The notes under the pieces are model-generated. The model made no database searches and was not told the origin of the DNA. It saw nothing but the letters and a program-made list of their open reading frames with translations. A stretch of DNA of 64,000 nucleotides from Streptomyces hayashii (GTDB lineage: Bacteria; Actinomycetota; Actinomycetes; Streptomycetales; Streptomycetaceae), in assembly GCF_024539815.1 (NCBI RefSeq), contig NZ_JAHHIU010000081.1, positions 1 to 64,000 on the forward strand, given 5' to 3'. Positions 43,727-53,443 of the stretch are shown here, one piece after another (position 1 is the stretch's first letter; each line of letters starts with the position of its first letter). Position numbers and translations under genes: made by a program.

Positions 43727-45955
43727 TCAGCCCTTCTCCAGGTACTGCTCCCTCTCCTCGTCCAGGAGGGCGTCCAGGGCCGTCCGCAGGCCCGGGTAGG
43801 CGGTGAGCTCCGGGTCCGCCGCGACCACCGCCACGGCCTCCTGTCTGGCCTCCGCGATGACCTCCTCGTCCTCGATCACGGCGAGGACGCGCAGCGAGGT
43901 GCGGGCGCCGGACTGGGCCTGGCCGAGGACGTCGCCCTCGCGGCGCTGTTCGAGGTCGATGCGGGAGAGCTCGAATCCGTCGAGGGTGGTGGCGACGGCG
44001 GTGAGCCGCTGCCGGGCCGCGCTCGCCTCCGGCATCTCGCTGACCAGGAGGCACAGGCCGGGGGCCGAGCCACGGCCCACCCGGCCGCGCAGCTGGTGGA
44101 GCTGGGAGACGCCGAAGCGGTCGGCGTCCATGATCACCATCGCGGTGGCGTTGGGGACGTTGACGCCGACCTCGATGACGGTCGTCGCGACCAGGACGTC
44201 GGTGTCCCCGGCGGCGAAGCGGCGCATCACGGCGTCCTTGTCGTCGGGATGCATCCTGCCGTGCAGCACTTCCACGGTCAGCCCGCTCAGCGGACCCTTC
44301 GCCAGCTGCTCGGCCACCTCCAGGACCGCGAGCGGCGGGCGCTTCTCCGCCTCGTCCTCGGCGGACTTCCTACGGGCCGCCTTCTTGGCGTCGTCCGGTT
44401 CGTCGCCGTCGTCGCCGATGCGCGGGCAGACGACGTAGGCCTGGTGGCCGCCCGCCACCTCCTCGCGCACGCGCTCCCACGCGCGCGCCAGGAAGTGGGG
44501 CTTGTCGGCGGCCGGGACGACATGGCTGGCGATGGGCGAGCGGCCGGCCGGGAGCTGGTCGAGGACGGAGGTCTCCAGATCGCCGAAGACGGTCATGGCG
44601 ACGGTGCGCGGGATGGGCGTGGCCGTCATGACGAGCAGGTGCGGGGGCTGTTTGCCCTTGCCGCGCAGGGCGTCGCGCTGTTCGACGCCGAAGCGGTGCT
44701 GCTCGTCGACCACGACCAGGCCGAGGTCGTGGAACTGGACCTTGTCCTCGATCAGCGCGTGCGTGCCGATCACGATGCCGGCCTCCCCGGTGACCAGGTC
44801 GAGCAGGGCGTGGCGGCGGGCGGCCGCGCCCATCGAGCCGGTCAGCAGCACGACCTTGGTGGCCAGCTCGGATCCGCCGAGCATGCCGCCCTCGGCGAGG
44901 TCGCCCATCATCTCGACGACGGAGCGGTGGTGCTGCTGGGCGAGGACCTCGGTGGGCGCGAGCAGCGCGGCCTGTCCGCCCGCGTCGACCACGGCGAGCA
45001 TGGCGCGCAGGGCGACCAGGGTCTTGCCCGAACCCACCTCTCCCTGGAGCAGCCGGTGCATCGGGTGGTCCGTGGCGAGGTCGTCGAAGATCTCTTCGGA
45101 GACCTTCTGCTGGCCCTCGGTGAGGGTGAAGGGGAGGCGGGCGTCGAAGGCGGTGAGGAGGCCGTCGGGAGCGGGCCTGCGGGGGACGGCCGGGAGTTGG
45201 GCGTCGGCGTGCCGACGGCGGGCCAGGGCCACCTGGAGGACGAACGCCTCGTCCCACTTCAGGCGGGCGCGGGCGTCGGCGATGTCGGCCTTGGTGTGCG
45301 GGCGGTGGATCTTCAGCAGGGCCTCGGGAAGGGAGACCAGGCCGCGGCCCTCGCGCAGGGAGTCCGGGAGGGGGTCGACGGCGTCCTGCGCGTCGGGCAG
45401 GACGGTCTGGACCGCCTTGCCGATCTTCCAGGACTCCATTTTGGCGGTGGCCGGGTAGAGCGGGATGAGGGCGCCGGCCCAGCTCTCGGCGGACTCCTCG
45501 GTGTCGGCGCGCAGCAGCTCGTAGGCCGGGTGGGCCAGTTGGAGGCGGCGGTTGAAGACCGAGACCTTGCCCGAGAACATCGCGCGCGTGCCGGGCAGGA
45601 GCTCCTTGTGGGGCTTGTGCACTCCGCTGCCGAAGAAGACCAGCTGGAGGCGGCCGCTGCCGTCGGTGATGGTCACCTCCAGGCGCTGGCCCTTGCCCCG
45701 GGGGGCCTTGGCGGAGGCGAAGCTGTGCAGCCGGGCGTCGGCGACCTGGGCGACCACGGTGACGTGCTCGTCCATGGGGAGGTCGGCGAGGTGGGTGAGC
45801 TGGCCGCGCTCCTCGTATCTGCGGGGGTAGTGGTGCAGGAGGTCGCCGACGGTGTGCAGGCCGAGGTGCTCGGCCATCACCTTCGCGGTGGCGGGGCCGA
45901 GCACTGATTTCAGCGGTCGTTCCAGTGGTTCATTCAGCGCGGGCACGAGATCCAT
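43727..45955 (-). CDS. recG: ATP-dependent DNA helicase RecG
   Basis: This 742-residue protein begins M-D-L-V-P-A-L-N-E at ATG 45955 (a GTG seven codons upstream is the alternative). It shows a wedge/OB domain, Walker A G-E-V-G-S-G-K-T, the DEQH box V-V-D-E-Q-H-R-F-G, and motif VI Q-L-R-G-R-V-G-R-G. It reverses stalled forks and branch-migrates Holliday junctions. Many bacteria have rpmB and a fakA/dhaL gene next to recG; here an Hsp90-TPR pair sits between. Confidence 0.97.
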   Translation of the reverse strand: MDLVPALNEPLERPLKSVLGPATAKVMAEHLGLHTVGDLLHHYPRRYEERGQLTHLADLPMDEHVTVVAQVADARLHSFASAKAPRGKGQRLEVTITDGSGRLQLVFFGSGVHKPHKELLPGTRAMFSGKVSVFNRRLQLAHPAYELLRADTEESAESWAGALIPLYPATAKMESWKIGKAVQTVLPDAQDAVDPLPDSLREGRGLVSLPEALLKIHRPHTKADIADARARLKWDEAFVLQVALARRRHADAQLPAVPRRPAPDGLLTAFDARLPFTLTEGQQKVSEEIFDDLATDHPMHRLLQGEVGSGKTLVALRAMLAVVDAGGQAALLAPTEVLAQQHHRSVVEMMGDLAEGGMLGGSELATKVVLLTGSMGAAARRHALLDLVTGEAGIVIGTHALIEDKVQFHDLGLVVVDEQHRFGVEQRDALRGKGKQPPHLLVMTATPIPRTVAMTVFGDLETSVLDQLPAGRSPIASHVVPAADKPHFLARAWERVREEVAGGHQAYVVCPRIGDDGDEPDDAKKAARRKSAEDEAEKRPPLAVLEVAEQLAKGPLSGLTVEVLHGRMHPDDKDAVMRRFAAGDTDVLVATTVIEVGVNVPNATAMVIMDADRFGVSQLHQLRGRVGRGSAPGLCLLVSEMPEASAARQRLTAVATTLDGFELSRIDLEQRREGDVLGQAQSGARTSLRVLAVIEDEEVIAEARQEAVAVVAADPELTAYPGLRTALDALLDEEREQYLEKG

Positions 45956-46122
45956 TGCACACCACGGCACTGACATTGCCGTACAGGTGTCCCGAAACCC
46001 CTGGTCAGACGGCTCGTTCGGGCCCTAGGATGACGCGCTCCGGCCATCATCCGCGGTCACCGCCCCACTGGGACCGCCCGACCCCGCGCCGTGCTCCTTC
46101 CCCAGCCCGCGGCGCTGCAGCG

Positions 46123-47985
46123 ATGGACTCCCAGACCTCACAGTCATCCCAGGCATCACAGCAGCCCCATACGTTCCAGGTCGACCTGCGTGGCCTGGTG
46201 GACCTGCTGTCCCATCACCTCTACTCCAGTCCGAAGGTCTACCTGCGCGAGCTGCTGCAGAACGCGGTGGACGCCATCACCGCCCGGCGGGCCGAGGAGC
46301 CCGGCTCACCGGCGCGGGTCCGGCTGTTCGCGGCGGACGGCGGGCTGCGGGTGGAGGACTCCGGCGTCGGGCTCACCGAGGCCGACGTGCACAGCCTGCT
46401 GGCCACCATCGGGCGCAGCTCCAAGCGGGCCGAGGGTCTGCAGGACGTGCGTTCGGAGTTCCTCGGCCAGTTCGGCATCGGGCTGCTGGCCTGTTTCGTG
46501 GTCGCCGAGCGGATCCGGGTGGTCAGCCGCAGCGCCCGTACGCCGGACGCGCCGCCCGTGGAGTGGACGGCGCGCGACGACGGCTCGTACACCGTGCGGA
46601 CGCTGCCCCACGAGGAGCGTCCCGAGCCGGGCACCACGGTCCATCTGGTGGCGCGGGCCGGCGCCGGGGAGTGGCTCGCCGAGCCGCGGGTGCTGGCGCT
46701 GGCCCGGGACTTCGGGTCGCTGCTGCCGTACGACGTCCGGGTCGGCGACGAGGCGGTCACCGATCTGCCCGCGCCCTGGGACCGCGCGCACCCCTCCCCC
46801 GCCGACCGGCGGGTCGCGCTGGCCCGGCACTGTCACGAGCTGTTCGGCTTCACCCCGCTGGACGCGATCGAGCTGGACGTTCCGCTGGCGGGCATCCGCG
46901 GGGTGGCGTACGTGCTGCCGTCGGCGGTCAGCCCCGCGCAGCGCGGCGGCCACCGGGTGCACCTCAAGGGCATGCTGCTGACCGAGCGCGGCGAACAGCT
47001 GCTGCCCGACTGGGCGTTCTTCGTGCGCTGCGTCCTGGACACCGACAGCCTGCGCCCGACGGCCTCGCGGGAGGCGCTGTACGAGGACGAGACGCTGGCC
47101 GCCGTGCGCGAGGCGCTCGGCGAGCGGATCCGGTCCTGGCTGACGGGACTGGCCGCCGGCGATCCGGAGCGGCTCGCCGCCTTCCTGGCGGTGCACCACC
47201 TGGGCGTGAAGTCCCTGGCCCGGCACGACCGGGAGATGCTGCGCACGATGCTGCCGTGGCTGCCCTTCGAGACCACCGACGGACGGGTGTCGCTGGAGGA
47301 GTTCGCCCGGCGCCACCCGGTGGTGCACTTCACCCGGACCGTGGAGGAGTACCGGCAGGTCGCGCCGATCGCGTCCGCGCAGGGCGTCGGGGTGGTCAAC
47401 GGCGGTTACACGTACGACAGCGAGCTGGTGGAGGCGCTGCCCTCGGTGCGGCCGGGGACGGTGGTCGCCGAGCTGGACGCGGACACCGTGACCGCCCACC
47501 TGGACTCCGTCGACCCGGGCGAGGAGCTGGCGCTCGCGGGCTTCCTGGCGGCGGCGCGGGCGAAGCTGCACCCGCTGGGCTGCGACGTCGTCCTGCGGGC
47601 CTTCCACCCGCTGTCGGTGCCCGCGTTGCATCTCGACGACCGGGCGGCCCGGCACGAGCAGGCGCGCGCGCAGGCCGAGGAACAGGCCGACGACCTGTGG
47701 GCGGGCATCCTGGGCTCGCTGCGCGGGAGCGCCCCGCGCGCGCGTCTGGTGCTCAACCATCTCAACCCGCTGATCCGGCGGATCGGTTCGCTGCGCGATC
47801 CCGAGCTGATCGGCACGGCCACGGAGTCCCTGTACGGGCAGGCGCTGCTGATGGCGCAGCGGCCCCTGCGCCCGGCGGACTCGGCGCTGCTGAACCGGGC
47901 GTTCATCGGCCTTCTGGAATGGGCCACACACGGGGAGTCGGCCCACCGGGGGCCGACGGAGGGACGGGCGGCCGACGATGAGTGA
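46123..47985 (+). CDS. Hsp90-family (HtpG-like) ATP-dependent chaperone
   Basis: This 620-residue protein starts at ATG 46123 with a Ser/Gln/Thr-rich leader. Its GHKL ATPase fold has all three nucleotide motifs: E-L-L-Q-N-A-V-D-A (N-box), E-D-S-G-V-G-L (G1) and G-Q-F-G-I-G-L-L-A-C-F (G2 lid). The middle domain shows F-F-V-R-C-V-L-D-T-D-S-L-R-P-T-A-S-R-E, as in HtpG. The C-terminal dimer region ends in an acidic ...A-A-D-D-E. It diverges from canonical HtpG in the N-terminal leader and shorter length. It overlaps the TPR gene by eight bases, indicating a joint operon. Confidence 0.9.
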   Translation: MDSQTSQSSQASQQPHTFQVDLRGLVDLLSHHLYSSPKVYLRELLQNAVDAITARRAEEPGSPARVRLFAADGGLRVEDSGVGLTEADVHSLLATIGRSSKRAEGLQDVRSEFLGQFGIGLLACFVVAERIRVVSRSARTPDAPPVEWTARDDGSYTVRTLPHEERPEPGTTVHLVARAGAGEWLAEPRVLALARDFGSLLPYDVRVGDEAVTDLPAPWDRAHPSPADRRVALARHCHELFGFTPLDAIELDVPLAGIRGVAYVLPSAVSPAQRGGHRVHLKGMLLTERGEQLLPDWAFFVRCVLDTDSLRPTASREALYEDETLAAVREALGERIRSWLTGLAAGDPERLAAFLAVHHLGVKSLARHDREMLRTMLPWLPFETTDGRVSLEEFARRHPVVHFTRTVEEYRQVAPIASAQGVGVVNGGYTYDSELVEALPSVRPGTVVAELDADTVTAHLDSVDPGEELALAGFLAAARAKLHPLGCDVVLRAFHPLSVPALHLDDRAARHEQARAQAEEQADDLWAGILGSLRGSAPRARLVLNHLNPLIRRIGSLRDPELIGTATESLYGQALLMAQRPLRPADSALLNRAFIGLLEWATHGESAHRGPTEGRAADDE

Positions 47986-50900
47986 GATCACGGACTTCGA
48001 CTCCCTGCGCCGGGCCATGGCGGAGAACGGCGAGCAGCCGGAGGGGCCGGCCCGCAACGCGCGCGCGGAGCAGTTGCTGCTGGAGGCCGAGAAGCTGAAG
48101 ATCCCGCTGGCCGTGATCGAGGCGCTCGGGCATCAGCTGAAGGTCTACAACTACAGCTCCGAGAAGGCGAAGATGTTCGTCCCGTTCGCCCGGCTGCTGC
48201 GCATGTGGGACGAGCGGCCCGAGGACTTCGACGCGTACGAGACGCACTCGCTGCACTGGGTCTTCAAGTGGATGTCGGCGGGCATGCTCGACCAGCCGCA
48301 CGTGCCGCTCGCGTCGGTGGAGAAGTGGCTCGGCGAGATGGAGCACCGCTACCGCCTCGCCGGGCACTCCGAGCGGGCGGTGCGCAGCGCGGAGTTCAGC
48401 GTCGCCGCGCACGTGGGGGACGTGGAGCGGGCCGAGCGGGCGTTCGCCGCCTGGCTGGCCGCGGACCGGGACACCATGGCCGACTGCCACGCGTGCGAGC
48501 TGCACGGGCAGGGCTGGTGGGAGGCGGAGCGCGGTCGGGACGCCGAGGCGCTGAGGGTGTGGGCGCCGGTCCTGGAGGGCGAGTACGCGTGCGCGCACGA
48601 GCCGCACACCGTGCTCGCCTCGTCCCTGGTGCCGCTGTTGCGGCTGGGCCGCCCGGAGGAGGCCCGCGCCCATCATCTGCGCGGGTTCCGGCTGGTGCGG
48701 CCCATGGAGTCGATGCGGGGCGCCTACGCCGACCACGTCGAGTTCTGCGCGCTGACCGGCAACGAGGCGCGTGGTCTGGAGCTGCTCGCGGAGCGGCCCG
48801 CATACTTCACCGACGAGGGGCATCCGCGCAGCAAGCTGGAGTTCTTGAGCGTGGTGGTGCTGCTCATGGAGCGGCTGGCCGGGCTCGGGCTGGGCGGTCA
48901 GCGGGTGCCCGGGCCGGCCGGCCGGGAGTGGACCGCCGTCGAACTCGCCGACCATGCGCGCGCCCAGGCGCTCGCGCTGGCCGCGCGCTTCGACGAGCGC
49001 AACGGCACGCGGCACGTCAGCGAGCGGGCACGCGCGCGGATGACGCAGCGGCCCCTGGTGGAGCGGCTGCCTCTGGGGGTGCGGGCCGCCCGGCCGGTGT
49101 CGGCGGCCGCGTCGGCGCCCTCGGCGCAGGCTCCCGCTCCGGCCGGGGAGTCCGGCGGGACGGAGCTGGCGGCTCTGCTGGCCGAGGCACGGCGGCTGTC
49201 GGACACCCTCCAGCCGCACGCCGTCGAGGCATGGGCGCGGGTGGCGGAGGTGGCCGCGGGCTCGGAGGGGGTGGAGCTGGAGGCGCGGGACCGCGCGGAG
49301 ATCGCCGACCACGAGGCGATCGGTCTCGGCCCGGAGGGCGCCGAGAGGTTCGAGCGGGCGGCCGAGCTGTACGCGCGGGCGGGCGACCCCGGGGAGGCCT
49401 TGGCGGCACGCGCGCGTGCGGCCTACGTCCGTGCGCTGGCCGGCGAGGTCGACGAGGCGCTCGCGTCGGTGGCCGGCCCCTACGACCGCGTCCTCGCGCT
49501 GTACGCCGACGGCGGCACGCAGGTGCCGCAGGCGGCGGGTGTGCTGATGGCGCGGGCCCGGATCCTGATGCGGCGCGTCCACGGGGCCGAGGGCCCGGTG
49601 GAGGACGCCGTGCTGACGGCGGCGGAGGCGGCCGTGCGGGAGCTGCTGGCGCTGGTGGAGGGCCGGGCGGGCGACGACGTACGGCTCGCCGCGCGGGTCG
49701 CCGAGGGGCACGCGATGCTCGCCGAACTGGCGGTGCGGTCGGGAGATCCGGAAGAGGGCGTGGCGCTGTTCGCGCGGGCCGCCGGCGAGTTCGTCGCGGC
49801 GGGCCTGCCGTGGTTCGCCGTGGAGTACGAGGCCCGGCTGGCCGGTATCGCCCACCAGCTGGACGACATGGTGGAGGCGGAGCGGGCGCTGCGGGCGGCG
49901 CTGGAGCACGGAGGACCGTTCCTGGAGGCGGTGGGACGGGCTCAGCTGCATCTGCAGCTCGCCGAGGTGGTCGGGGGCCGGGGAGAGGCCGCCGAGGCCT
50001 CGGAGCACGCCCTGGAGGCCGCGCACTGGGCCGACGAGGCGGGCATGGGCCCCACGTTGGGCGCGTGGGCGCGGCACCAGCTCGGCGGATACCTGGTGCG
50101 GCAGGGACGCTGGGCCGAGGCCGCGGAGGTGCTGGAGTCGGCCCTCACGGACCTGAGCGCCGAGACGCACGGCGACGGCGCGGTCGTCCAGACGCAGTGG
50201 TGGCTGGGTGACTGTCTCAGCGAGCTCGGGGACCACCGGGACGCCGCCGAGCGGCGGCTCCAGGCCGCCGAGATCGCCCGGCACTGGCCCGAACAGCACG
50301 ACCACGCGACCCTGGCGCACCTGGCCGCCGAGTCGCTCGGCCAGGCGGGCCTGCACGCCGAGGCGGACCGGGCCTATACGCGCGCGGGTGCGCTGTGGCG
50401 CGAGCTCGGCAACGTCCACGGCCTGGTCCGCTCGCTGCGGGCCCGCGCATGGCTGGCGCTGCGCGCCGAGGACGGCACGGGCACGGCGCGCGACCTGATG
50501 GCGGCCGCCCTGGAGGAGTGCGCGGACGCGTTCGACGCGGCGCGCGACGACGAGGTGCGCCGGCGGCTCGTCGCCGAACTGGGCGACACCCACCGCCAGT
50601 TCGGAGATCTGCTGGCCCGTTCCGCCGCGGAGGACGCCGACGACGACTCGATCCGGACCGCCTTGGACGAGGCGCTCTCCCAGATGGCCGAGGCCGTCGC
50701 GGTGTTCGTCGCCCTGGGCGACAGCGCTCTGCACGCCCGGACCGGCGCGGAGCTGGCGGCCGGCTGGCTGGAGAGCGACCTGGGCCGCCCGGCGGAGGCG
50801 GCGGCACGCGCGCGTGCGGTGCTGCGCTCGTACGCGGACGCGCAGACACGTGCCGGGGCGGGCGCCGACGCCGAACCCGGCCGGCACGGCGAGCACGGCG

Positions 50901-51007
50901 GACACGGCGGCGACCGGGACGGACAGGGCGAGGACGGGACGGCGCGGGCCCGCAGGGCCGAGGCGGAGCAGTTGTTGCAGGTGGCGGAGGAGCAGAAGGA
51001 CCGCTGA
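47978..51007 (+). CDS. Large TPR-repeat protein coupled to the Hsp90-like gene
   Basis: This 1009-residue soluble protein starts at ATG 47978 inside the Hsp90-like gene. It is almost entirely helical; TPR-like repeats are apparent from about 130 to 950 (alternating A-x3-A/L-x2-A-Y/L patterns), interrupted by an Ala/Pro-rich linker around 365-390. The N-terminal ~100 residues (M-A-E-N-G-E-Q-P-E-G-P ... F-V-P-F-A-R-L-L-R-M-W) are distinct. No enzyme, helicase or DNA-binding motif was seen. It may be a client adaptor or co-chaperone of the upstream protein. Two copies of the CACGCGCGCGTG palindrome are inside. Confidence 0.85.
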   Translation: MSEITDFDSLRRAMAENGEQPEGPARNARAEQLLLEAEKLKIPLAVIEALGHQLKVYNYSSEKAKMFVPFARLLRMWDERPEDFDAYETHSLHWVFKWMSAGMLDQPHVPLASVEKWLGEMEHRYRLAGHSERAVRSAEFSVAAHVGDVERAERAFAAWLAADRDTMADCHACELHGQGWWEAERGRDAEALRVWAPVLEGEYACAHEPHTVLASSLVPLLRLGRPEEARAHHLRGFRLVRPMESMRGAYADHVEFCALTGNEARGLELLAERPAYFTDEGHPRSKLEFLSVVVLLMERLAGLGLGGQRVPGPAGREWTAVELADHARAQALALAARFDERNGTRHVSERARARMTQRPLVERLPLGVRAARPVSAAASAPSAQAPAPAGESGGTELAALLAEARRLSDTLQPHAVEAWARVAEVAAGSEGVELEARDRAEIADHEAIGLGPEGAERFERAAELYARAGDPGEALAARARAAYVRALAGEVDEALASVAGPYDRVLALYADGGTQVPQAAGVLMARARILMRRVHGAEGPVEDAVLTAAEAAVRELLALVEGRAGDDVRLAARVAEGHAMLAELAVRSGDPEEGVALFARAAGEFVAAGLPWFAVEYEARLAGIAHQLDDMVEAERALRAALEHGGPFLEAVGRAQLHLQLAEVVGGRGEAAEASEHALEAAHWADEAGMGPTLGAWARHQLGGYLVRQGRWAEAAEVLESALTDLSAETHGDGAVVQTQWWLGDCLSELGDHRDAAERRLQAAEIARHWPEQHDHATLAHLAAESLGQAGLHAEADRAYTRAGALWRELGNVHGLVRSLRARAWLALRAEDGTGTARDLMAAALEECADAFDAARDDEVRRRLVAELGDTHRQFGDLLARSAAEDADDDSIRTALDEALSQMAEAVAVFVALGDSALHARTGAELAAGWLESDLGRPAEAAARARAVLRSYADAQTRAGAGADAEPGRHGEHGGHGGDRDGQGEDGTARARRAEAEQLLQVAEEQKDR

Positions 51008-51075
51008 ACGATCCCTGCCTCCCGCTTCCTGTCCCCGCCGCCTGTCCCCGTTCCGTCGTCCGCCGTCCTCTGCCG

Positions 51076-51099
51076 CCGTGGGCCCGGCCGGGCCCACGG
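51076..51099. terminator. Perfect 24-base palindrome in the convergent gap
   Basis: CCGTGGGCCCGG followed by its exact inverse. A 10-base stem with a GGCC loop can form on either strand. It lies 69 bases after the TPR stop and 33 bases beyond the FakA-like stop, so it can serve both convergent genes. Short GGCCCACGGGGG direct repeats follow it. Confidence 0.5.
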
Positions 51100-51131
51100 G
51101 GGCCACGGGGGGCCCACGGGGGCAGGCCGGG

Positions 51132-52865
51132 CTACTCCACGCCGATCAGCAGCAGGGCTCCCTGCCGGCCGCCCCGGTACACCACCGTGTCCACCGCGAG
51201 GTACGCCTCCCGCACCCGGGCCTCCAGGCGCTCGGCCACGCCCTCGGGGGCCTCGTCGCCCAGCACGAGGGTGACCAGTTCGCCGCCGGCCGACAGCATG
51301 CGGTTCAGGACCGTCTCGGCGGTGGCTGTCACGTCGGACCCGATGACGGCGACGTCGCCGTCGACGAGTCCGAGGACGTCGCCGGCCTGGCAGATGCCGG
51401 CCATGGTCCACGACTGGCGCTCGGCCACGACGATCTCGGCATGGCGGGTCGCGCCGGCCGCCGAGGTCATCGACACGACGTCCTCGTCGAAGCGGCGGTC
51501 CGGCTCGTGGACGGCGAGCGCGGCGATTCCCTGGACCGCCGAGCGGGTCGGGATCAGGGCCACCCGGATGCCCTCCGTTCGGGCCTGCTCGGCGGCCGCT
51601 GCGGCGGTGTGGCGCAGGTCGGGGTCGTTGGGCAGCAGGACGACCTCCCGCGCGTGGGCCCGTCGTACGGCCTGGACGAGCTCGCCGCTGGCGGGCGGCT
51701 CTCCGGGGCGCGCGAGCACGGTGGTCGCGCCCGCCCCGGCGTAGAGCCCGGCCAGTCCCTCGCCGGGCACGACGGCCACGACCGCGCGCTGGACGCGCTC
51801 GCGGGGCGGACGCTCGCTCCCGCGCGTGTGCGCGTCGCCGGCGCCGAAGTGCGTGATGCGGATCCGGTAGGGCCGGCCCGCGTCGACGCCGGCCTCCACG
51901 GCGGCGCCCGCGTCGTCGACATGCACATGGACGTTCCACAGGCCGTCGCCGCCGACCACCACGAGCGAGTCGCCCAGGGCGTCCAGCCGTTGCCGCAGCC
52001 GCCCCACCGCGGCGTCCTCGGCCTCCAGCAGGTAGATCACCTCGAAGGCGGGGCCGCCCCCGCCCTGCGGTCCGTCGCCGCAGTCCTGCGCGCGACCCTC
52101 GTCGTCGGCCCGGGCCGTCCCCTCGCCCCCCTCGCGCGCGGGACCCCCGGACGCCACCGCGGAGAACCCGGGCGCCTCGCCGGTGAACGTCTCCACCAGG
52201 GCCGCGAGCACCGCGACCAGTCCCCGGCCTCCCGCGTCGACGACTCCTGCGTGCTCCAGCACGGCCAGCTGCCCCGGGGTCGCGGCGAGCGCCGCGCAGG
52301 CTCCCTGGTAGGCGGCCCGGGCGACGACCCCGCAGTCGCCCTCCGCGCCCTGTGCTCCCACCGCCGTCTCGGCGGCGTCCGCGGCGGCCGAGGCGACCGA
52401 CAGGACGGTGCCCTCGACGGGGTGGGCGACGGCCTGGCGGGCGGAGTCGGCCGCGCGCCGAAGGGCCAGCCGCAGCCCGCGTCCGTCGGTGTGAGAGGCC
52501 TCACCTTCGGCGGCGAGCACCTGGGCCATGCCGCGCAGCAGCTGGGCCAGGATCGTCCCCGAGTTGCCGCGCGCCCCTATGAGCGCGCCGTGCGCCATCG
52601 CGCGGACGGCGTCGGCGAGGGCCGGCTTCCCGGCGGGCTCGGAACCGGCGCCCGCACCGGCCTCGTACCCGGCGAACACCGCCTCGACGGCGGTCGCCGC
52701 GGACTCGACGGTCAGGTACAGGTTGGTGCCGGTGTCCCCGTCCGCGACCGGGTAGACGTTGATCGCGTCTATCTCCTCACGCGCGCGCCCCAGCGCCGCG
52801 AGGGCGAGGCCGCACCAGGTGCGCACCGCGAGAGCATCGAAGAATGTCTGCGGCACCTGCGCCAC
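51132..52865 (-). CDS. DhaL/FakA-like DAK2-domain protein (fatty acid kinase type)
   Basis: This 577-residue protein uses GTG 52865, with GGGGAGG five bases upstream; a second GTG at 52856 is possible. The N-terminal DhaL domain has the Mg-ATP-binding N-V-Y-P-V-A-D-G-D-T-G-T-N and G-A-R-G-N-S-G-T. An acidic/Gly-rich linker (about 270-290) precedes the FakA-type C-terminal domain. In Gram-positives FakA phosphorylates fatty acids held by FakB and is encoded beside rpmB and recG, as here apart from the inserted pair. The fatty acid role is inferred from family and location. Confidence 0.88.
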   Translation of the reverse strand: MAQVPQTFFDALAVRTWCGLALAALGRAREEIDAINVYPVADGDTGTNLYLTVESAATAVEAVFAGYEAGAGAGSEPAGKPALADAVRAMAHGALIGARGNSGTILAQLLRGMAQVLAAEGEASHTDGRGLRLALRRAADSARQAVAHPVEGTVLSVASAAADAAETAVGAQGAEGDCGVVARAAYQGACAALAATPGQLAVLEHAGVVDAGGRGLVAVLAALVETFTGEAPGFSAVASGGPAREGGEGTARADDEGRAQDCGDGPQGGGGPAFEVIYLLEAEDAAVGRLRQRLDALGDSLVVVGGDGLWNVHVHVDDAGAAVEAGVDAGRPYRIRITHFGAGDAHTRGSERPPRERVQRAVVAVVPGEGLAGLYAGAGATTVLARPGEPPASGELVQAVRRAHAREVVLLPNDPDLRHTAAAAAEQARTEGIRVALIPTRSAVQGIAALAVHEPDRRFDEDVVSMTSAAGATRHAEIVVAERQSWTMAGICQAGDVLGLVDGDVAVIGSDVTATAETVLNRMLSAGGELVTLVLGDEAPEGVAERLEARVREAYLAVDTVVYRGGRQGALLLIGVE

Positions 52866-53000
52866 CTGCGCCTCCCCGGCTGCTGGACTGGACGCAGCGT
52901 AGACCCCGGGCGGGGGTCCGGCGGAAAGCGGGCCGGACGGGCCCGGAGCGGGCGGGGGCCGCCCCGGGCGAGGTCCGGGCCCCTGAGCAGCCATGGTAGT

Positions 53001-53030
53001 TTCGTTGCACCGGCGCAGTCGTTGTATGCT
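53001..53030 (+). promoter_or_regulatory. Candidate rpmB promoter
   Basis: TTCGTT (53001-53006) and TATGCT (53025-53030), 18 bases apart, resemble a vegetative promoter. It lies in the divergent gap between the FakA-like gene and rpmB and would give a leader of about 110 bases. The -35 match is imperfect. Confidence 0.35.
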
Positions 53031-53148
53031 GCTCCGGTTGCCCGATCCGCATCGGGCCGTCCCCCTGGCACCGCCACTCAGATCCTAGATCCTGATTCCG
53101 GCATGCCGGGATCATCCGTAAGTGCATCTGAAGTCTTTGGAGTGACCC

Positions 53149-53334
53149 GTGGCTGCCAACTGCGACGTCTGTGGCAAGGGGCCGAGCTTCGGCAACAACA
53201 TCTCGTTTTCGCACCGCCGTACGTCCCGTCGCTGGAACCCCAACATCCAGCGCGTCCGTACCGTGGTCGGCGGGACGCCGAAGCGCGTGAACGCTTGCAC
53301 CTCGTGCATCAAGGCCGGCAAGGTCTCGCGCTGA
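53149..53334 (+). CDS. rpmB: 50S ribosomal protein L28, zinc-ribbon form
   Basis: This 61-residue protein starts at GTG 53149 with GGAG upstream. It has two zinc-ligand pairs, C-D-V-C near the N-terminus and C-T-S-C near the end, so it is the zinc form; Streptomyces usually also carry cysteine-free paralogues. It has its own terminator. Confidence 0.97.
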   Translation: MAANCDVCGKGPSFGNNISFSHRRTSRRWNPNIQRVRTVVGGTPKRVNACTSCIKAGKVSR

Positions 53335-53413
53335 CGCACATCCCCCTTCTCTCAAGTCCGCTTGAGCCGGGGGGAACCCCATCGTGCGCGGCCACTGCTG
53401 GTTCGCTGCATCG

Positions 53414-53443
53414 AGCCGGTCCACCTGTGTGGGCCGGCTTTTT
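53414..53443 (+). terminator. Intrinsic terminator of rpmB
   Basis: An 11-base-pair stem AGCCGGTCCAC/GTGGGCCGGCT with a 4-base loop and one G-T pair. It runs directly into TTTTT. It lies 80 bases after the rpmB stop and is the clearest rho-independent terminator in the window. Confidence 0.9.

Noticed and set aside
47903..51106. Minus-strand open frame of over 1000 codons antisense to the TPR gene
   Set aside because: It follows from high third-position GC; its translation is Arg/Gly/Pro/Leu/His-rich with no domain, and the plus-strand TPR frame has proper codon usage and coupling.
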